Assembly: GCA_050952935.1 (NCBI GenBank)
Contig: JBMNLS010000001.1
Location: forward strand, 1,116,001 to 1,180,000
Length of the DNA stretch: 64,000 bases
Reading direction: 5' to 3'
Origin: UBA6115 sp050952935
Lineage (GTDB): Bacteria; Bacillota; Clostridia; Christensenellales; Aristaeellaceae
Shown here: piece by piece, positions 23,500 through 32,277 of the stretch
Numbering within the stretch: position 1 is the first letter of the stretch
Layout: each line of letters starts with the position of its first letter
Made by a program: the position numbers and the translations under genes
The notes under the pieces: model-generated
Told to the model about the DNA's origin: nothing
The model's input: the letters and a program-made list of their open reading frames with translations, nothing else
The model's database searches: none

Positions 23500-25461
23500 A
23501 TGATGAGAATCCCTCTTTGGACGCCATCTGAGGAATATGTAAAGAGTACTAATATGTACCGTTTTATGAAAACGGTCAACAAAAAACATGGCCTTGAGCT
23601 TTCAGATTACAAGGCCCTATATCGCTGGAGCATAGACAATATCCCGGATTTCTGGGGAGATCTTTGGGAGTTTCTGGATATAAAATGCTCAAAACCTTAC
23701 GATAAGGTCGTAGACGATCTTGGGCGCTTTCCTGGTGCAAAATGGTTTTGTGGCGCAAGGCTGAACTACGCGGAGAACCTTCTTCGTTTCAGGGATGGCA
23801 GGGCAAGCCTTATTTTCAGGGGAGAAAATCATACGAGGCGGCTCCTTACAAGGGACAAGGTGTATGAGCAGACGGTAAGACTTGCCACAGCCATGCGTAA
23901 GGCTGGGATAGGCCGCGGAGATTTTGTAGCTGCATACATGCCGAACCTTCCCGAAACTGTCATTGCTATGCTTGCGACTTCTGCCGTGGGCGCTGTTTGG
24001 TGCTCCTGCGCCACGGATATCGGCCCCAGCGCGGCCATAGACAGGTTGGGGCAGGTGAAGCCCCGCATGCTCTTCACTGTTGATGGTTATTACTACAAGG
24101 GCCAACGCTTTGATGTGACTAAAAACGCTTCCGCCGTTGCGCTGGGCATGCCCACTGTTGAGAAAGTGATCGTGACCCATTATGCCGGAGGCGACGGTGA
24201 GGTGTATAAAGGCTGCCTTTGGGACGATTTCCTTGAGCCAATGCCCGAAAGCTTTATGTTTGAGCAGATGGAGGCTTCAGACCCGACTGTCGTTATGTTT
24301 TCATCCGGCACAACGGGAAAGCCGAAATGCATGGTGCAATCGGTTTCAGGGCTTCTGATAAACCAGCTCAAGGAGTTGTCCCTTCACACAGACCTTGGTG
24401 ATAAGGATGTTATGCTTTATATCACCACCTGCTCATGGATGATGTGGAATTGGCAGGCCGCTGCCATTGGCTGTGGCAGCACAGTTGTGCTTTTCGATGG
24501 CAACCCATCATATCCCGATACCTCGACCATATGGAAGGTGCTTGAGGAGGAAGGCGTCACTGTGTTCGGTCTGAGCGCCAGCTATATCCACTCCCTGATG
24601 CAGCAGGGATTTACGCCAAAGGACAGCGCCAATCTTTCAGCTCTGAGAGCCATCTCTCAAACCGGTTCCGCTCTCTCATGGGACGGATTCTTCTATATAT
24701 ACGAGAGAATTAAGGAGGATCTTCATTTCAATTCCATCGCAGGGGGCACGGATATAAACGGCTGCTTTGCTTCCGGAAATCCCATGTCTCCGGTATATCC
24801 GGGAGAGCTTCAAGCCCCGGGACTCGGCATGCCGATAGAGTGTTTTGGGAATGACCGTAAACCCGTGAGAGATACGCAGGGCGAGCTTGTGTGTCTGCAT
24901 CCAACTCCGTCCATGCCCATATATTTTTGGAATGATGAAAGCGGAAAGCGATACCGCGATGCGTATTTCGCTGATTTTCCCGGGGTATGGCGCCACGGAG
25001 ATTATGTTCTTTTCCATGAGGATACCGGTGGAATCTCTTTTTATGGGCGTTCCGATTCAGTCCTGAAGCCCTCCGGCGTCAGAATAGGAACCGCTGAAAT
25101 ATACAATATCGTGGAAAAGATACCCGGCATTGTTGAAAGTCTTGTTGTGGGGCAGGAGCATAGCGGCGACCAGCGCGTTATACTTTTCGTGAAATTGTCA
25201 GAAGGCGTCGAGCTTACTGCGGAGCTTGAAAAGACGATAAAGACAAATCTTCGCGCAAACGCTTCTCCACGTCATGTTCCCGCGATCATAATCAAAGTTC
25301 CGGACATTCCCCATACCCTGAACGGCAAGAAAGTGGAGAGCGCTGTTGCAAATATTTTGAACGGACGCAAGGTCACCAACCGCGACGCGCTTTCAAACCC
25401 GGATTCTCTTGATTTTTATGCCTTAAAAGCGGTGAAGCTTAATACCAAACTCAATCATTAA
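23500..25461 (+). CDS. Acetoacetyl-CoA synthetase
   Basis: The 653-residue enzyme of the AMP-forming acyl-CoA synthetase family would make acetoacetyl-CoA from acetoacetate, ATP and CoA. The N-terminal cap (WTPSEEYVKSTNMYRFM, then LWEFLDI) is typical of acetoacetyl-CoA synthetases. The ATP-binding loop is FSSGTTGKPK; the later motifs HGDYV and GRSDSVLKPSGVRIGTAEIY are present, as is the catalytic lysine in TLNGKKVE. It starts at ATG 23500 or 23503. Codon use is AT-richer than the window average. No CoA transferase or thiolase lies beside it, so the pathway is not clear. Confidence 0.85.
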   Translation: MMRIPLWTPSEEYVKSTNMYRFMKTVNKKHGLELSDYKALYRWSIDNIPDFWGDLWEFLDIKCSKPYDKVVDDLGRFPGAKWFCGARLNYAENLLRFRDGRASLIFRGENHTRRLLTRDKVYEQTVRLATAMRKAGIGRGDFVAAYMPNLPETVIAMLATSAVGAVWCSCATDIGPSAAIDRLGQVKPRMLFTVDGYYYKGQRFDVTKNASAVALGMPTVEKVIVTHYAGGDGEVYKGCLWDDFLEPMPESFMFEQMEASDPTVVMFSSGTTGKPKCMVQSVSGLLINQLKELSLHTDLGDKDVMLYITTCSWMMWNWQAAAIGCGSTVVLFDGNPSYPDTSTIWKVLEEEGVTVFGLSASYIHSLMQQGFTPKDSANLSALRAISQTGSALSWDGFFYIYERIKEDLHFNSIAGGTDINGCFASGNPMSPVYPGELQAPGLGMPIECFGNDRKPVRDTQGELVCLHPTPSMPIYFWNDESGKRYRDAYFADFPGVWRHGDYVLFHEDTGGISFYGRSDSVLKPSGVRIGTAEIYNIVEKIPGIVESLVVGQEHSGDQRVILFVKLSEGVELTAELEKTIKTNLRANASPRHVPAIIIKVPDIPHTLNGKKVESAVANILNGRKVTNRDALSNPDSLDFYALKAVKLNTKLNH

Positions 25462-25758
25462 GGAAGCACTGATTAAGGATTCGACATTGGAGGAACACTC
25501 ATCTTGAGATTTGGCGATAAAACAATTAGCTACCCTTATATATATTTTTTTCATCAAAAAATTATGCAGTCCAACCACATCAAACTCTTTTGATAGGGAG
25601 ATGTGTTCATAATGATTCTTAAAAAAACGTTGGAAGTTCTCAGTTAAGCTGCTTTTCAGCTGAGCTTTTTGCTTTTTATTGCGAACGAACCCACCAAGCT
25701 TATCCAAAAGGACATTAACTCCCTGGTCTTTAAAAAAATTAATCAGAAATTCACTCAT
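25423..25758 (-). CDS. Short protein of unknown function, possibly a truncated NTPase N-terminus
   Basis: The 111-residue reading frame starts at ATG 25758, after AAAAGGAG. It is helical and lysine-rich, with FDLxGL-like FDVVGLHNFL followed by an IYIRVANCF stretch. A similar pattern is seen at the N-terminus of some NACHT-type STAND NTPases, but the match is weak. The last 13 codons run antisense into the 3' end of the acetoacetyl-CoA synthetase gene, as if a longer gene had been cut by a rearrangement. AT-rich composition agrees with the preceding segment. Confidence 0.35.
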   Translation of the reverse strand: MSEFLINFFKDQGVNVLLDKLGGFVRNKKQKAQLKSSLTENFQRFFKNHYEHISLSKEFDVVGLHNFLMKKIYIRVANCFIAKSQDECSSNVESLISASLMIEFGIKLHRF

Positions 25759-25932
25759 AACCAAGACTCCTTTTACTAAGCATGTGACCAAATCCAAGAA
25801 TAATTGTTCAGGTAGGATGAAATGCAATGTTTCCCCATTATTTCCAAACCATTCACAGGCAAAAGGGGCTTCATCATCTCCCCAAGGGCTTTAGGATGTG
25901 GTATAATACAAATGCAGAGGAGGTGTTGCTGT

Positions 25933-26379
25933 ATGCGTGCGAAACCAGTCAGGCTGACTGTCACCGGGGTGGCTTATAACCGCAATGAAGAGGACGAGGC
26001 CATGCGGCTGACCACCTTTGGCACGCTGTCGGGCAGCCCCAAGCAGTGGAAACTGCGCTATACCGAGCGCCAGGCTGATGGCGATGAGCAGCATGACATC
26101 ATCATGACCATGGGGGAAGGGGTTGTGACCGTGGCGCGCAAAGGCGCCTTTGGCAGCGACATGGTGTTTCAGCAGGGGCACCGCTATGAGGGCAGCTACC
26201 GGACGCCCTATGGGGACCTTGCCATGGGTATTTTCCCCACCCAGGTGGATTACAAGGTCAATGACGATGGGGCCGGTGAAGTCAACCTGCGCTATCAGCT
26301 GGACATCCAGGGGCGCTATACCTCCGTGCACAAGCTGGACATCGCCTTTGAATCCTCCAAGCCGGATGACAGGGCTTGA
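25933..26379 (+). CDS. ywiB: YwiB-like beta-barrel protein (DUF1934)
   Basis: The 148-residue protein is built of beta strands. It fits the DUF1934/YwiB family: a start like VRLTVTGVAYN, a middle RYTERQ-type strand and a C-terminal KVNDDGAGEVNLRYQLDI stretch. The fold resembles lipocalin-like barrels, and its function is not known. The ATG at 25933 follows GAGGAGG. It overlaps the next gene by 14 bases. Confidence 0.75.
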   Translation: MRAKPVRLTVTGVAYNRNEEDEAMRLTTFGTLSGSPKQWKLRYTERQADGDEQHDIIMTMGEGVVTVARKGAFGSDMVFQQGHRYEGSYRTPYGDLAMGIFPTQVDYKVNDDGAGEVNLRYQLDIQGRYTSVHKLDIAFESSKPDDRA

Positions 26380-26863
26380 TCAAGAGGTTCAGGCCCTAAG
26401 ATCGGCGCTTGACGGCAAAGGCTTTGCGCGCCGGGACCGGTCGGGGGAAGCGCTGTTTGTAAGCGACGCCCCCAGGCGCAGCCCGGATGCGTGGCCAGGC
26501 CTTGAAAGGGATTTAAGCGCCTCTGGTCATCTGGTAAAAGTTAAAAACGGCCTGGCTTTTATCAGCTGGGATATCCCCAAGAGCCTGGCCTTCTGCCAGG
26601 CCCTTTGTGTCAGGGAAGGCTGGCAGAGGCGGGAGGACAGCCTCACGGGCTTTTGCCGCATCCTGGCCCGGCAACACACCGCCTTTACCCCGGACATGCT
26701 GCCCGCCTTTAACCGTGCCCTGCTTTTGTGGGACGCGGGGGAGGCAGAGGCCCTGCGCCGCCAGGCGGAGACCGCCCTGGCGGAAGCCCTGAGGCTCCGC
26801 GTGCCCTATCCCGCCTTTTTCCTCCCTTTGCTTTTGAACCTGATAGAAAGGAGCGTAACATGA
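26366..26863 (+). CDS. Conserved-context protein of unknown function
   Basis: The 165-residue protein starts inside the end of the ywiB-like gene (ATG 26366) and ends overlapping the start of the metallo-hydrolase gene. It is mostly helical and rich in alanine and arginine. A central stretch reads NGLAFISWDIPKSLAF. No signal peptide, membrane helix or known motif can be seen. The tight overlaps suggest translational coupling with both neighbours. Function not recognised. Confidence 0.55.
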   Translation: MTGLDQEVQALRSALDGKGFARRDRSGEALFVSDAPRRSPDAWPGLERDLSASGHLVKVKNGLAFISWDIPKSLAFCQALCVREGWQRREDSLTGFCRILARQHTAFTPDMLPAFNRALLLWDAGEAEALRRQAETALAEALRLRVPYPAFFLPLLLNLIERSVT

Positions 26864-27528
26864 TCATCACCTATAACGGCCATGCTGAGTTTTTGCTGGA
26901 AACCGCCCAGGGCCAGCGCATCCTGTTTGACCCCTATGACCATCAGGCCGGCTACCCCATCAAGCGGGTGAAGGCCGACCTGGTGTGCATCTCCCACCAC
27001 CATTTTGACCACAACTACCTGGACAAGGTGGAGGGCAATCCCGTGGTGGTGGACACGGAAGGCGTTCACCAGCCCCTTCCCGGCGTTAAGGTGGAGAGCT
27101 TCCCCGCCTTCCATGACGATGCCCAGGGGGAAAAACGGGGCGGCATCCTCTGCCACAGGGTGGAGGCGGATGGCCTAAGCGTTTTGCATTTGGGCGACCT
27201 GGGGGAAATGCCGGGGGAAGCCTTGAAGAAAAGCCTGTTTATGCCGGATATTCTTATGATCCCCGTGGGCGGCTTTTTCACCATTGACGCGGCCCAGGCC
27301 AAGGAGATCATCGGCCTTCTGCAGCCTCGGGTGGTGATCCCCATGCACTACCGCAATGACAAGGGAGGCTTTGACAAGATCAGCACCATTGAGCCTTTCC
27401 TGAACGCCATGAAGCCCCTGGAGCCCTCCTGTCAGCCCCTGCTGCGGGTGACCCGGGGCGATCTGTCGGAGCAGCCGAAGCTTGTGGTGCTTGATATTCA
27501 GCCAGAGACGCTCCATGCAATCCCCTGA
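26860..27528 (+). CDS. Metallo-beta-lactamase-fold hydrolase, UlaG-like
   Basis: The 222-residue protein has the metal-binding motif HHHFDHN (residues 46-52), later histidines in FPAFHDD and MHYRN, and Asp in HLGDLG. It therefore keeps the set needed for one or two metal ions. It belongs to the UlaG/YtkL branch of the family, whose substrates are mostly unknown. The ATG follows AAGGAG and overlaps the upstream stop by four bases. The substrate is not predictable from this context. Confidence 0.82.
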   Translation: MIITYNGHAEFLLETAQGQRILFDPYDHQAGYPIKRVKADLVCISHHHFDHNYLDKVEGNPVVVDTEGVHQPLPGVKVESFPAFHDDAQGEKRGGILCHRVEADGLSVLHLGDLGEMPGEALKKSLFMPDILMIPVGGFFTIDAAQAKEIIGLLQPRVVIPMHYRNDKGGFDKISTIEPFLNAMKPLEPSCQPLLRVTRGDLSEQPKLVVLDIQPETLHAIP

Positions 27529-27895
27529 CCCCACCAGGCGCCCCGGCCGCAAGCCCGCCTCCCTGCGCCTGTGGCGGCTGGGGCAGCGCCGTGTGCCCAT
27601 TTACGCGCTGGTGATCGCCTGCGGGGCCATCCTCCTGATGGGCTGGATCCTTTCCAGCAACTATAACCGGGAGATTGACGCCCTGCAAAAGCAGATTGAT
27701 GTGGCCAACGAGCAGGTTTTCGCTAAGGAGCGGGAAAACCTGAAACTGGCCGAGCAGGTGCGCCTTGCCGCCAGCGATTCTTTCATCGCTCATGAGGCGC
27801 GCACCCAGCATGGCTATATTTTCCCGGGGGAGATCCGATTTGTGGTGACCAACCCCGAGGTGCTGGGCCTGCCCCCGGCATCGCCCTCGCCATGA
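27515..27895 (+). CDS. FtsB/DivIC-type septum protein
   Basis: The 126-residue protein has a basic cytoplasmic start, one membrane helix (about residues 32-52) and an extracellular coiled coil (NREIDALQKQIDVANEQVF). A short end follows where DSFIAHEAR and FPGEIRFV match the DDYIExxAR and PGEIxF pattern of DivIC. DivIC/FtsB joins FtsL at the division site. The start overlaps the upstream gene by 14 bases and the end overlaps the ppx-like gene by four. Order and size support the call. Confidence 0.78.
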   Translation: MQSPDPTRRPGRKPASLRLWRLGQRRVPIYALVIACGAILLMGWILSSNYNREIDALQKQIDVANEQVFAKERENLKLAEQVRLAASDSFIAHEARTQHGYIFPGEIRFVVTNPEVLGLPPASPSP

Positions 27896-28854
27896 GGGAG
27901 ACCGTTCCCCGGGCTGCCGTGATCATCATCGGTTCCAACTCCACCCGCATGCTGACGGCGGATTTGGATGACCGCCTTTCCAACCCTGTCTTTGGCCGCC
28001 GGGAAACACGGCTGTTTCTGGCGCTGGACAAAGAGAACCGCCTGCCGTTGGCCGCTATTGAGGCGGCCTGCCGGGATGTGGCCTCTCTTTTTGACCTGGC
28101 GCGGGAGGCTGGCGCTGACCGAACCTTTCTGATGGCCACCAGCGCAACCAGGGACAGCGCCAACGGCAAGGACTTAGCCTATGCCCTGCTTCAGGCCACC
28201 GGCCTTTCCCTGCAGGTGATTTCGGGGGAGGAGGAAGCGGCCTTTTCCTTCTGGGGGGCGGTGCATCCCTACCCGGGGGAGGAGATGGCGGGCGTCATCG
28301 ACATAGGCGGCGGCTCTGCCGAGATTGCCCTGGGGCGGCCCGGCGAAGCGCCCTTTGTTCACAGCCTGCAGCTGGGTGCGTCCAGGCTGTATGCCGCTCA
28401 GCCCATTAACAGTCCGGCCGATGCTGACAAGGCCCTGATGATAGCTGACCGGGCCGCTTGGGAAGGTGTCCGGGACATGACCCATCAAACCCTGGTTCAG
28501 TCCTCCCGCCTGTGGGCGGATCCTGCCCGGTGGCTTTTGGTGGGCGGCACCGGGACGGCGCTTATCAGCCTCATGCAGGGCGCGCTTTTTCACCGGGGGC
28601 AGCAGGATGCCGCCTTCACCCGGGGGGATGTGATGGCCATGCTTCTGAAGCTGGCCGGCCTTTCCCCCGAAGCCCGCGCCGCCCTTCCCGGCATGACCCC
28701 GGGGCGGGAGCACATCCTGCCCACCGGGCTGGCCGCGCTTGCTGCCCTGATGGATGCCCTTAACCTGAACCGCATGGCCGTCACCGCCCGCAACAACACC
28801 GATGGCGTTCTTTGGCGTCTGGCCCGTTACGGCAGCCTGCGGTTTGACAAATAA
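27892..28854 (+). CDS. Ppx/GppA family phosphatase
   Basis: The 320-residue protein has the ASKHA-type phosphate loops of exopolyphosphatase and guanosine pentaphosphatase. IIGSNSTRML is near the start, then TSATRDS, SGEEEA and GVIDIGGGSAEIAL. It hydrolyses polyphosphate or pppGpp; which one cannot be told from the sequence. It lacks the C-terminal HD-like domain of long Ppx. In Clostridia a gene of this type often follows divIC, as it does here. The start overlaps divIC by ATGA. Confidence 0.85.
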   Translation: MRETVPRAAVIIIGSNSTRMLTADLDDRLSNPVFGRRETRLFLALDKENRLPLAAIEAACRDVASLFDLAREAGADRTFLMATSATRDSANGKDLAYALLQATGLSLQVISGEEEAAFSFWGAVHPYPGEEMAGVIDIGGGSAEIALGRPGEAPFVHSLQLGASRLYAAQPINSPADADKALMIADRAAWEGVRDMTHQTLVQSSRLWADPARWLLVGGTGTALISLMQGALFHRGQQDAAFTRGDVMAMLLKLAGLSPEARAALPGMTPGREHILPTGLAALAALMDALNLNRMAVTARNNTDGVLWRLARYGSLRFDK

Positions 28855-28869
28855 AAGGAGGAACCACCA

Positions 28870-29565
28870 TTGCGTAAACATCACTTCATCAATCTAATTC
28901 TCTGCCTGATCCTGCTGGCCTCTGCCCTGCCAGCCGCCGCCCAGGTGCAGCTGACAGGCGGCAGCGTGCAATATGTCACCTTCGGCAGCTATCCCGCCAC
29001 TGCCGATGGACAGAAGCAGTCTATCGTCTGGCGGGTGCTGTGGGCGGATCCGGGCCGGGCCTACCTGCTCAGCGACAAAATCCTGGATGTAAAGCGAGTG
29101 GACGGCGACCAGCGCAACTACAAAGGCTGGCTTTCAAGCGAGCTGCATGCCTGGCTGCAAAGCGAGTTCATTCCAGCCGCCTTTAGTCCCGAGGAGCAGG
29201 CCGCCCTGCTGGAGGAAGGGGATCTTGGCCGCGTCAGCCTGCCTTCATCCGATGACATCAAGAACAAGGACTTTGGCTTTGCGGACAACAAAAGCCGCTA
29301 TTTCTACGGCACGGACTATGCCTATGCCCAGGGCCTGTACAGCTACACCCGCAACAAGCATAGCCCCATCTTCACCCGCACCATTTCCAGCAAAAAACAT
29401 GCCCACCGCAGCACCAAGGTGGACGGCGCCATCGGCTTTATCGGCGTGGAGTCTGACGACCTGGGCCTCCTGCCCGTGATCTGGCTGGATCTGAGCCAGG
29501 TGCAGCAGGTCTCCGGCATCGGCGCGCCCATGGATCCGATGGTATTGGCGCCTGTGGGGCAATAA
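28870..29565 (+). CDS. Secreted DUF6273-like protein
   Basis: The 231-residue protein starts with TTG after a perfect AAAGGAGG, and has a signal peptide ending at residue 24. The mature part contains VTFGSYP, IVWRVLW, YLLSDKILD and NYKGWLSSELHAWL. These are the repeated landmarks of the DUF6273 fold found in many secreted proteins of gut Clostridia. Function is unknown. The family shares a fold with formylglycine-generating-like/C-type lectin-like domains in some members, but no active site is visible here. Confidence 0.65.
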   Translation: MRKHHFINLILCLILLASALPAAAQVQLTGGSVQYVTFGSYPATADGQKQSIVWRVLWADPGRAYLLSDKILDVKRVDGDQRNYKGWLSSELHAWLQSEFIPAAFSPEEQAALLEEGDLGRVSLPSSDDIKNKDFGFADNKSRYFYGTDYAYAQGLYSYTRNKHSPIFTRTISSKKHAHRSTKVDGAIGFIGVESDDLGLLPVIWLDLSQVQQVSGIGAPMDPMVLAPVGQ

Positions 29566-29582
29566 AAGGGACAAAGAGGACG

Positions 29583-29608
29583 CTGGGGACTTTTGCAAAA
29601 GTCCCCAG
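29583..29608. repeat. 26-base perfect palindrome after the DUF6273-like gene
   Basis: CTGGGGACTTTTG (29583-29595) is followed at once by its complement CAAAAGTCCCCAG (29596-29608). It forms a strong hairpin between two convergent genes but lacks a T tract on either side. It may be an RNA end signal or a small dispersed repeat. Confidence 0.7.
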
Positions 29609-29654
29609 ACCCTCAAAACTTTAATAGATATATCAAGATAGAATCTTTTATGGA

Positions 29655-30941
29655 TTACTGAGGCATAATCCTATCCTTCCCACCCATATAAGGCCTGAGA
29701 GCCTCCGGAATGCGCACGCTGCTGTCCGCCTGAAGGTTGTTTTCCAGAAAGGCGATCAGCATCCGGGGCGGGGCCACCACGGTATTGTTCAGCGTGTGGG
29801 GCAGATAGCGCCGGCCATCCTCGCCCCGCACGCGGATCTGCAGCCGTCTGGCCTGGGCGTCGCCCAGGTTGGAGCAGCTGCCTACCTCAAAATACTTCTG
29901 CTGCCGGGGGCTCCAGGCCTCCACGTCGCAGCTGATCACCTTCAAATCCGCCAGGTCGCCGGTGCAGCATTCCAGGGTGCGCACGGGGATATCCAGCGTG
30001 CGGAAAAAATCCACGGTGTTTTGCCACAGTTTTTCATACCAGGCCATGCTGTCCTCAGGCTTGCACACCACCACCATCTCCTGCTTTTCAAACTGGTGGA
30101 TGCGGTACACGCCCCGCTCCTCAATGCCGTGGGCGCCCACTTCCTTGCGGAAGCAGGGGGAGTAGCTGGTGAGCGCCTGGGGCAGCTCCGCCTCATCCAG
30201 AATGGTGTCGATGAATTTGCCGATCATGGAGTGCTCGCTGGTGCCGATGAGGTAAAGATCCTCTCCCTCAATTTTATACATCATGTTTTCCATCTCGGAA
30301 AAGCTCATGACGCCCGTTACAACATCGCTTCTGATCATAAACGGCGGGATATAGTAGGTGAAGCCCCGGTCAATCATAAAATCCCGGGCATAGCTGAGCA
30401 CGGCGGAATGCAGCCTGGCCACATCGCCTTTCAGGTAATAAAAGCCGGCGCCGCTGGTTTTCCGGGCGCTATCCAGGTCAATCCCATTCAGGCTTTCCAT
30501 AATGTCCACATGGTAGGGCACCTCATAGTCGGGCACCACCGGCTCGCCGAAGCGCTCCATCTCCACATTTTCGCTGTCATCCCGGCCCAGGGGCACCGAG
30601 GGATCCATGATCTGGGGGATCAGCATCATCTTTTCCCGGATGGCGGATTCGTATTCCGCTTCTTTCTTTTCCAGGGCGGCCAGCTCCTCCTGCATGTCCT
30701 TCACCTGCTGCTTGACGGCTTCCGCCTCTGCCTTCTGGCCCTTTTGCATCATGCCGCCGATCTGCTTGGAGAGGGCGTTGCGCTGGCTGCGCAGATAGTC
30801 CGCCCGCTGGATGGCTTCCCGGTTTTTAATGTCCAGCTCCGCCACCTCATCCACCAGGGGCAGCTTTTGATCCTGAAATTTCCTTCGGATGTTCTCCTTC
30901 ACCATCTCCGGGTTGTCCCTGATCAGTTTAATGTCAATCAT
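29655..30941 (-). CDS. serS: Seryl-tRNA synthetase
   Basis: The 428-residue enzyme charges tRNA-Ser. It has the N-terminal coiled-coil arm (about residues 30-110), which contacts the long arm of tRNA-Ser. Class II motif 2 is in FRKEVGAHGIEERGVYRIHQFEK and motif 3 in the final PPRMLIAFLENN. The start at 30941 follows GAGGAGG. A T-box leader lies directly upstream, so the gene is controlled by tRNA charging. Length is normal. Confidence 0.97.
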   Translation of the reverse strand: MIDIKLIRDNPEMVKENIRRKFQDQKLPLVDEVAELDIKNREAIQRADYLRSQRNALSKQIGGMMQKGQKAEAEAVKQQVKDMQEELAALEKKEAEYESAIREKMMLIPQIMDPSVPLGRDDSENVEMERFGEPVVPDYEVPYHVDIMESLNGIDLDSARKTSGAGFYYLKGDVARLHSAVLSYARDFMIDRGFTYYIPPFMIRSDVVTGVMSFSEMENMMYKIEGEDLYLIGTSEHSMIGKFIDTILDEAELPQALTSYSPCFRKEVGAHGIEERGVYRIHQFEKQEMVVVCKPEDSMAWYEKLWQNTVDFFRTLDIPVRTLECCTGDLADLKVISCDVEAWSPRQQKYFEVGSCSNLGDAQARRLQIRVRGEDGRRYLPHTLNNTVVAPPRMLIAFLENNLQADSSVRIPEALRPYMGGKDRIMPQ

Positions 30942-30954
30942 CTTGTCCTCCTCA

Positions 30955-31150
30955 TAAAATAAATCCTCCCGCCCCATGGGACGGAAGGATCCGCGTTGCC
31001 ACCCAAATTGCCTGTATCAGGCCTCTCAAAGCGCTAAGGGGCTGACCCCGGCGGTTTCCCGGGAAGTGGAACGGCTGCCTCTCCCGCCGGGCTTGCACCC
31101 TCCCCGGCTCGCTGCGGGCTTTGGCCTGCCTTAGTTTCCCAACCGCGCTG
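30955..31150 (-). ncRNA. T-box leader of serS
   Basis: The conserved antiterminator motif GGGTGGCAACGCGG is at 30991-31004 on the minus strand. After it, CCTTCCGTCCC pairs with GGGCGGGAGG at 30959-30990 and is followed by ATTTATTTT, the terminator. Upstream, CGGTTG and CAGCCG could close stem I. Uncharged tRNA-Ser should bind and prevent termination. I could not assign the specifier codon with confidence, so the serine link comes from the gene downstream. Confidence 0.9.
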
Positions 31151-31155
31151 TTCTT

Positions 31156-31184
31156 ATTATAGGCGCTGGCGCGTAAAAATTCAA
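31156..31184 (-). promoter_or_regulatory. Promoter of the serS T-box transcript
   Basis: On the minus strand TTGAAT (31184-31179) and TATAAT (31161-31156) are 17 bases apart, just upstream of the leader. It overlaps the last codon of the upstream DHHW gene. Confidence 0.8.
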
Positions 31185-32269
31185 GGCTGAATCAGCCAGG
31201 CGAAGTTGCTGTCGGTGGCAAGGGATTTTAGCGCGTAGACCGCCAGAATCTGGTCATAGCCGTTTTCCCTGATGAGGCTTAGCGTATTGCCCCGGTAAGC
31301 CCGCAGGTCGATCACCGTGACACGGCCAAAATGGGGAAGCAGCAGCGGCACCAGGCTGTTGCCAAAGGAATCCTTAAAGATCAGCAGCTTCCTGCCGGAA
31401 GGCAGATCATGGTTGACGATGTCGGTCAGGCCGTGGTTGCCGTCCAGAAACACCGGGTACTGGTCGGGCTCTGACAAATGCCCGGTGAAAAACAGGCTGT
31501 CATAAGTTTCCGGCTTGCCGTCAAAGGTGAGGCTCAGGTTTGTGCCGCTGTCCCATAGCTCCAGAGTGTCAGGCGGCGTGGACCACAGCCCGCTTCTGGC
31601 ATAGGCGCTGCCGAAAAACCCCGGGCTCTCCCTGATGGAAAAGGCCTGGGCGGGCAGCGCCTCAAAGCCCAGGGCGGATGAGGTTAGTTGATATGCCCGG
31701 TAGGCTCCCTGGCCGTTCCAGTGGGGGTCGGTGCGGTAATAAAGGGGGATGGATGAGGCTTTGAAGGCCTCAAACAACGGCACCACCCGGATACCCGCGG
31801 GGTTTAGGCTATGAAGCAAGGCTTCATCCGGATAAGGGTAGTAGCCTGCCTGGGGGGACACGGCCCCTGCCGCGGGCGGCGCCACCAGGGCAAAGGGCAG
31901 CGCGGCCTCCTGCGCGAAGTCTGACAGCAGCGCCATGTTGCGTGTTAGGCGGGCGGCATCCCCATTGAGGGGGGCTTCCACCAGGGCGCCGCCGGGCAAG
32001 CGCCACACGCTGTCAGCCGCCATGGTGCCGGTGAGCAGGCGGCGCTGGGCGTCCAGCCCCACCCAGTTGGCCCTGAGGGGGAAGTGGTCACCCAGGTACT
32101 TTTCCATGTCCCGGCTGAACTGGCCCCCTGTCAGGGTCAGCATCGGGGGCTTTGCCAGGTAGCGTTTTTCAAGGGGACTGAACGCCTGCCGGGGCAGCAA
32201 AACAAGCCCGGCCCCCATCACCAGGATGAGGCCGATAAAGAGGGCTGGCAGCAGGCGAAGGCGTTTCAT
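31181..32269 (-). CDS. DHHW-family protein of polysaccharide O-acetylation
   Basis: The 362-residue protein has an N-terminal membrane helix and an extracellular SGNH-like domain with TDPHWNGQGAY near residue 180. This corresponds to the DxHW motif of AlgJ/AlgX/DHHW proteins. A second block, LLIFKDSFGNSLVP, carries the likely serine. Such proteins take acetyl groups delivered by an MBOAT partner and place them on an extracellular polymer. The MBOAT gene is 8 bases upstream, so the two are almost certainly partners. It starts after AAGGAGAC. Confidence 0.85.
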   Translation of the reverse strand: MKRLRLLPALFIGLILVMGAGLVLLPRQAFSPLEKRYLAKPPMLTLTGGQFSRDMEKYLGDHFPLRANWVGLDAQRRLLTGTMAADSVWRLPGGALVEAPLNGDAARLTRNMALLSDFAQEAALPFALVAPPAAGAVSPQAGYYPYPDEALLHSLNPAGIRVVPLFEAFKASSIPLYYRTDPHWNGQGAYRAYQLTSSALGFEALPAQAFSIRESPGFFGSAYARSGLWSTPPDTLELWDSGTNLSLTFDGKPETYDSLFFTGHLSEPDQYPVFLDGNHGLTDIVNHDLPSGRKLLIFKDSFGNSLVPLLLPHFGRVTVIDLRAYRGNTLSLIRENGYDQILAVYALKSLATDSNFAWLIQP

Positions 32270-32277
32270 CTGTCTCC

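Noticed and set aside
29796..30962. Open frame of 388 codons on the plus strand
   Set aside because: Antisense to serS and its T-box leader, with histidine-rich low-quality composition and no ribosome site.
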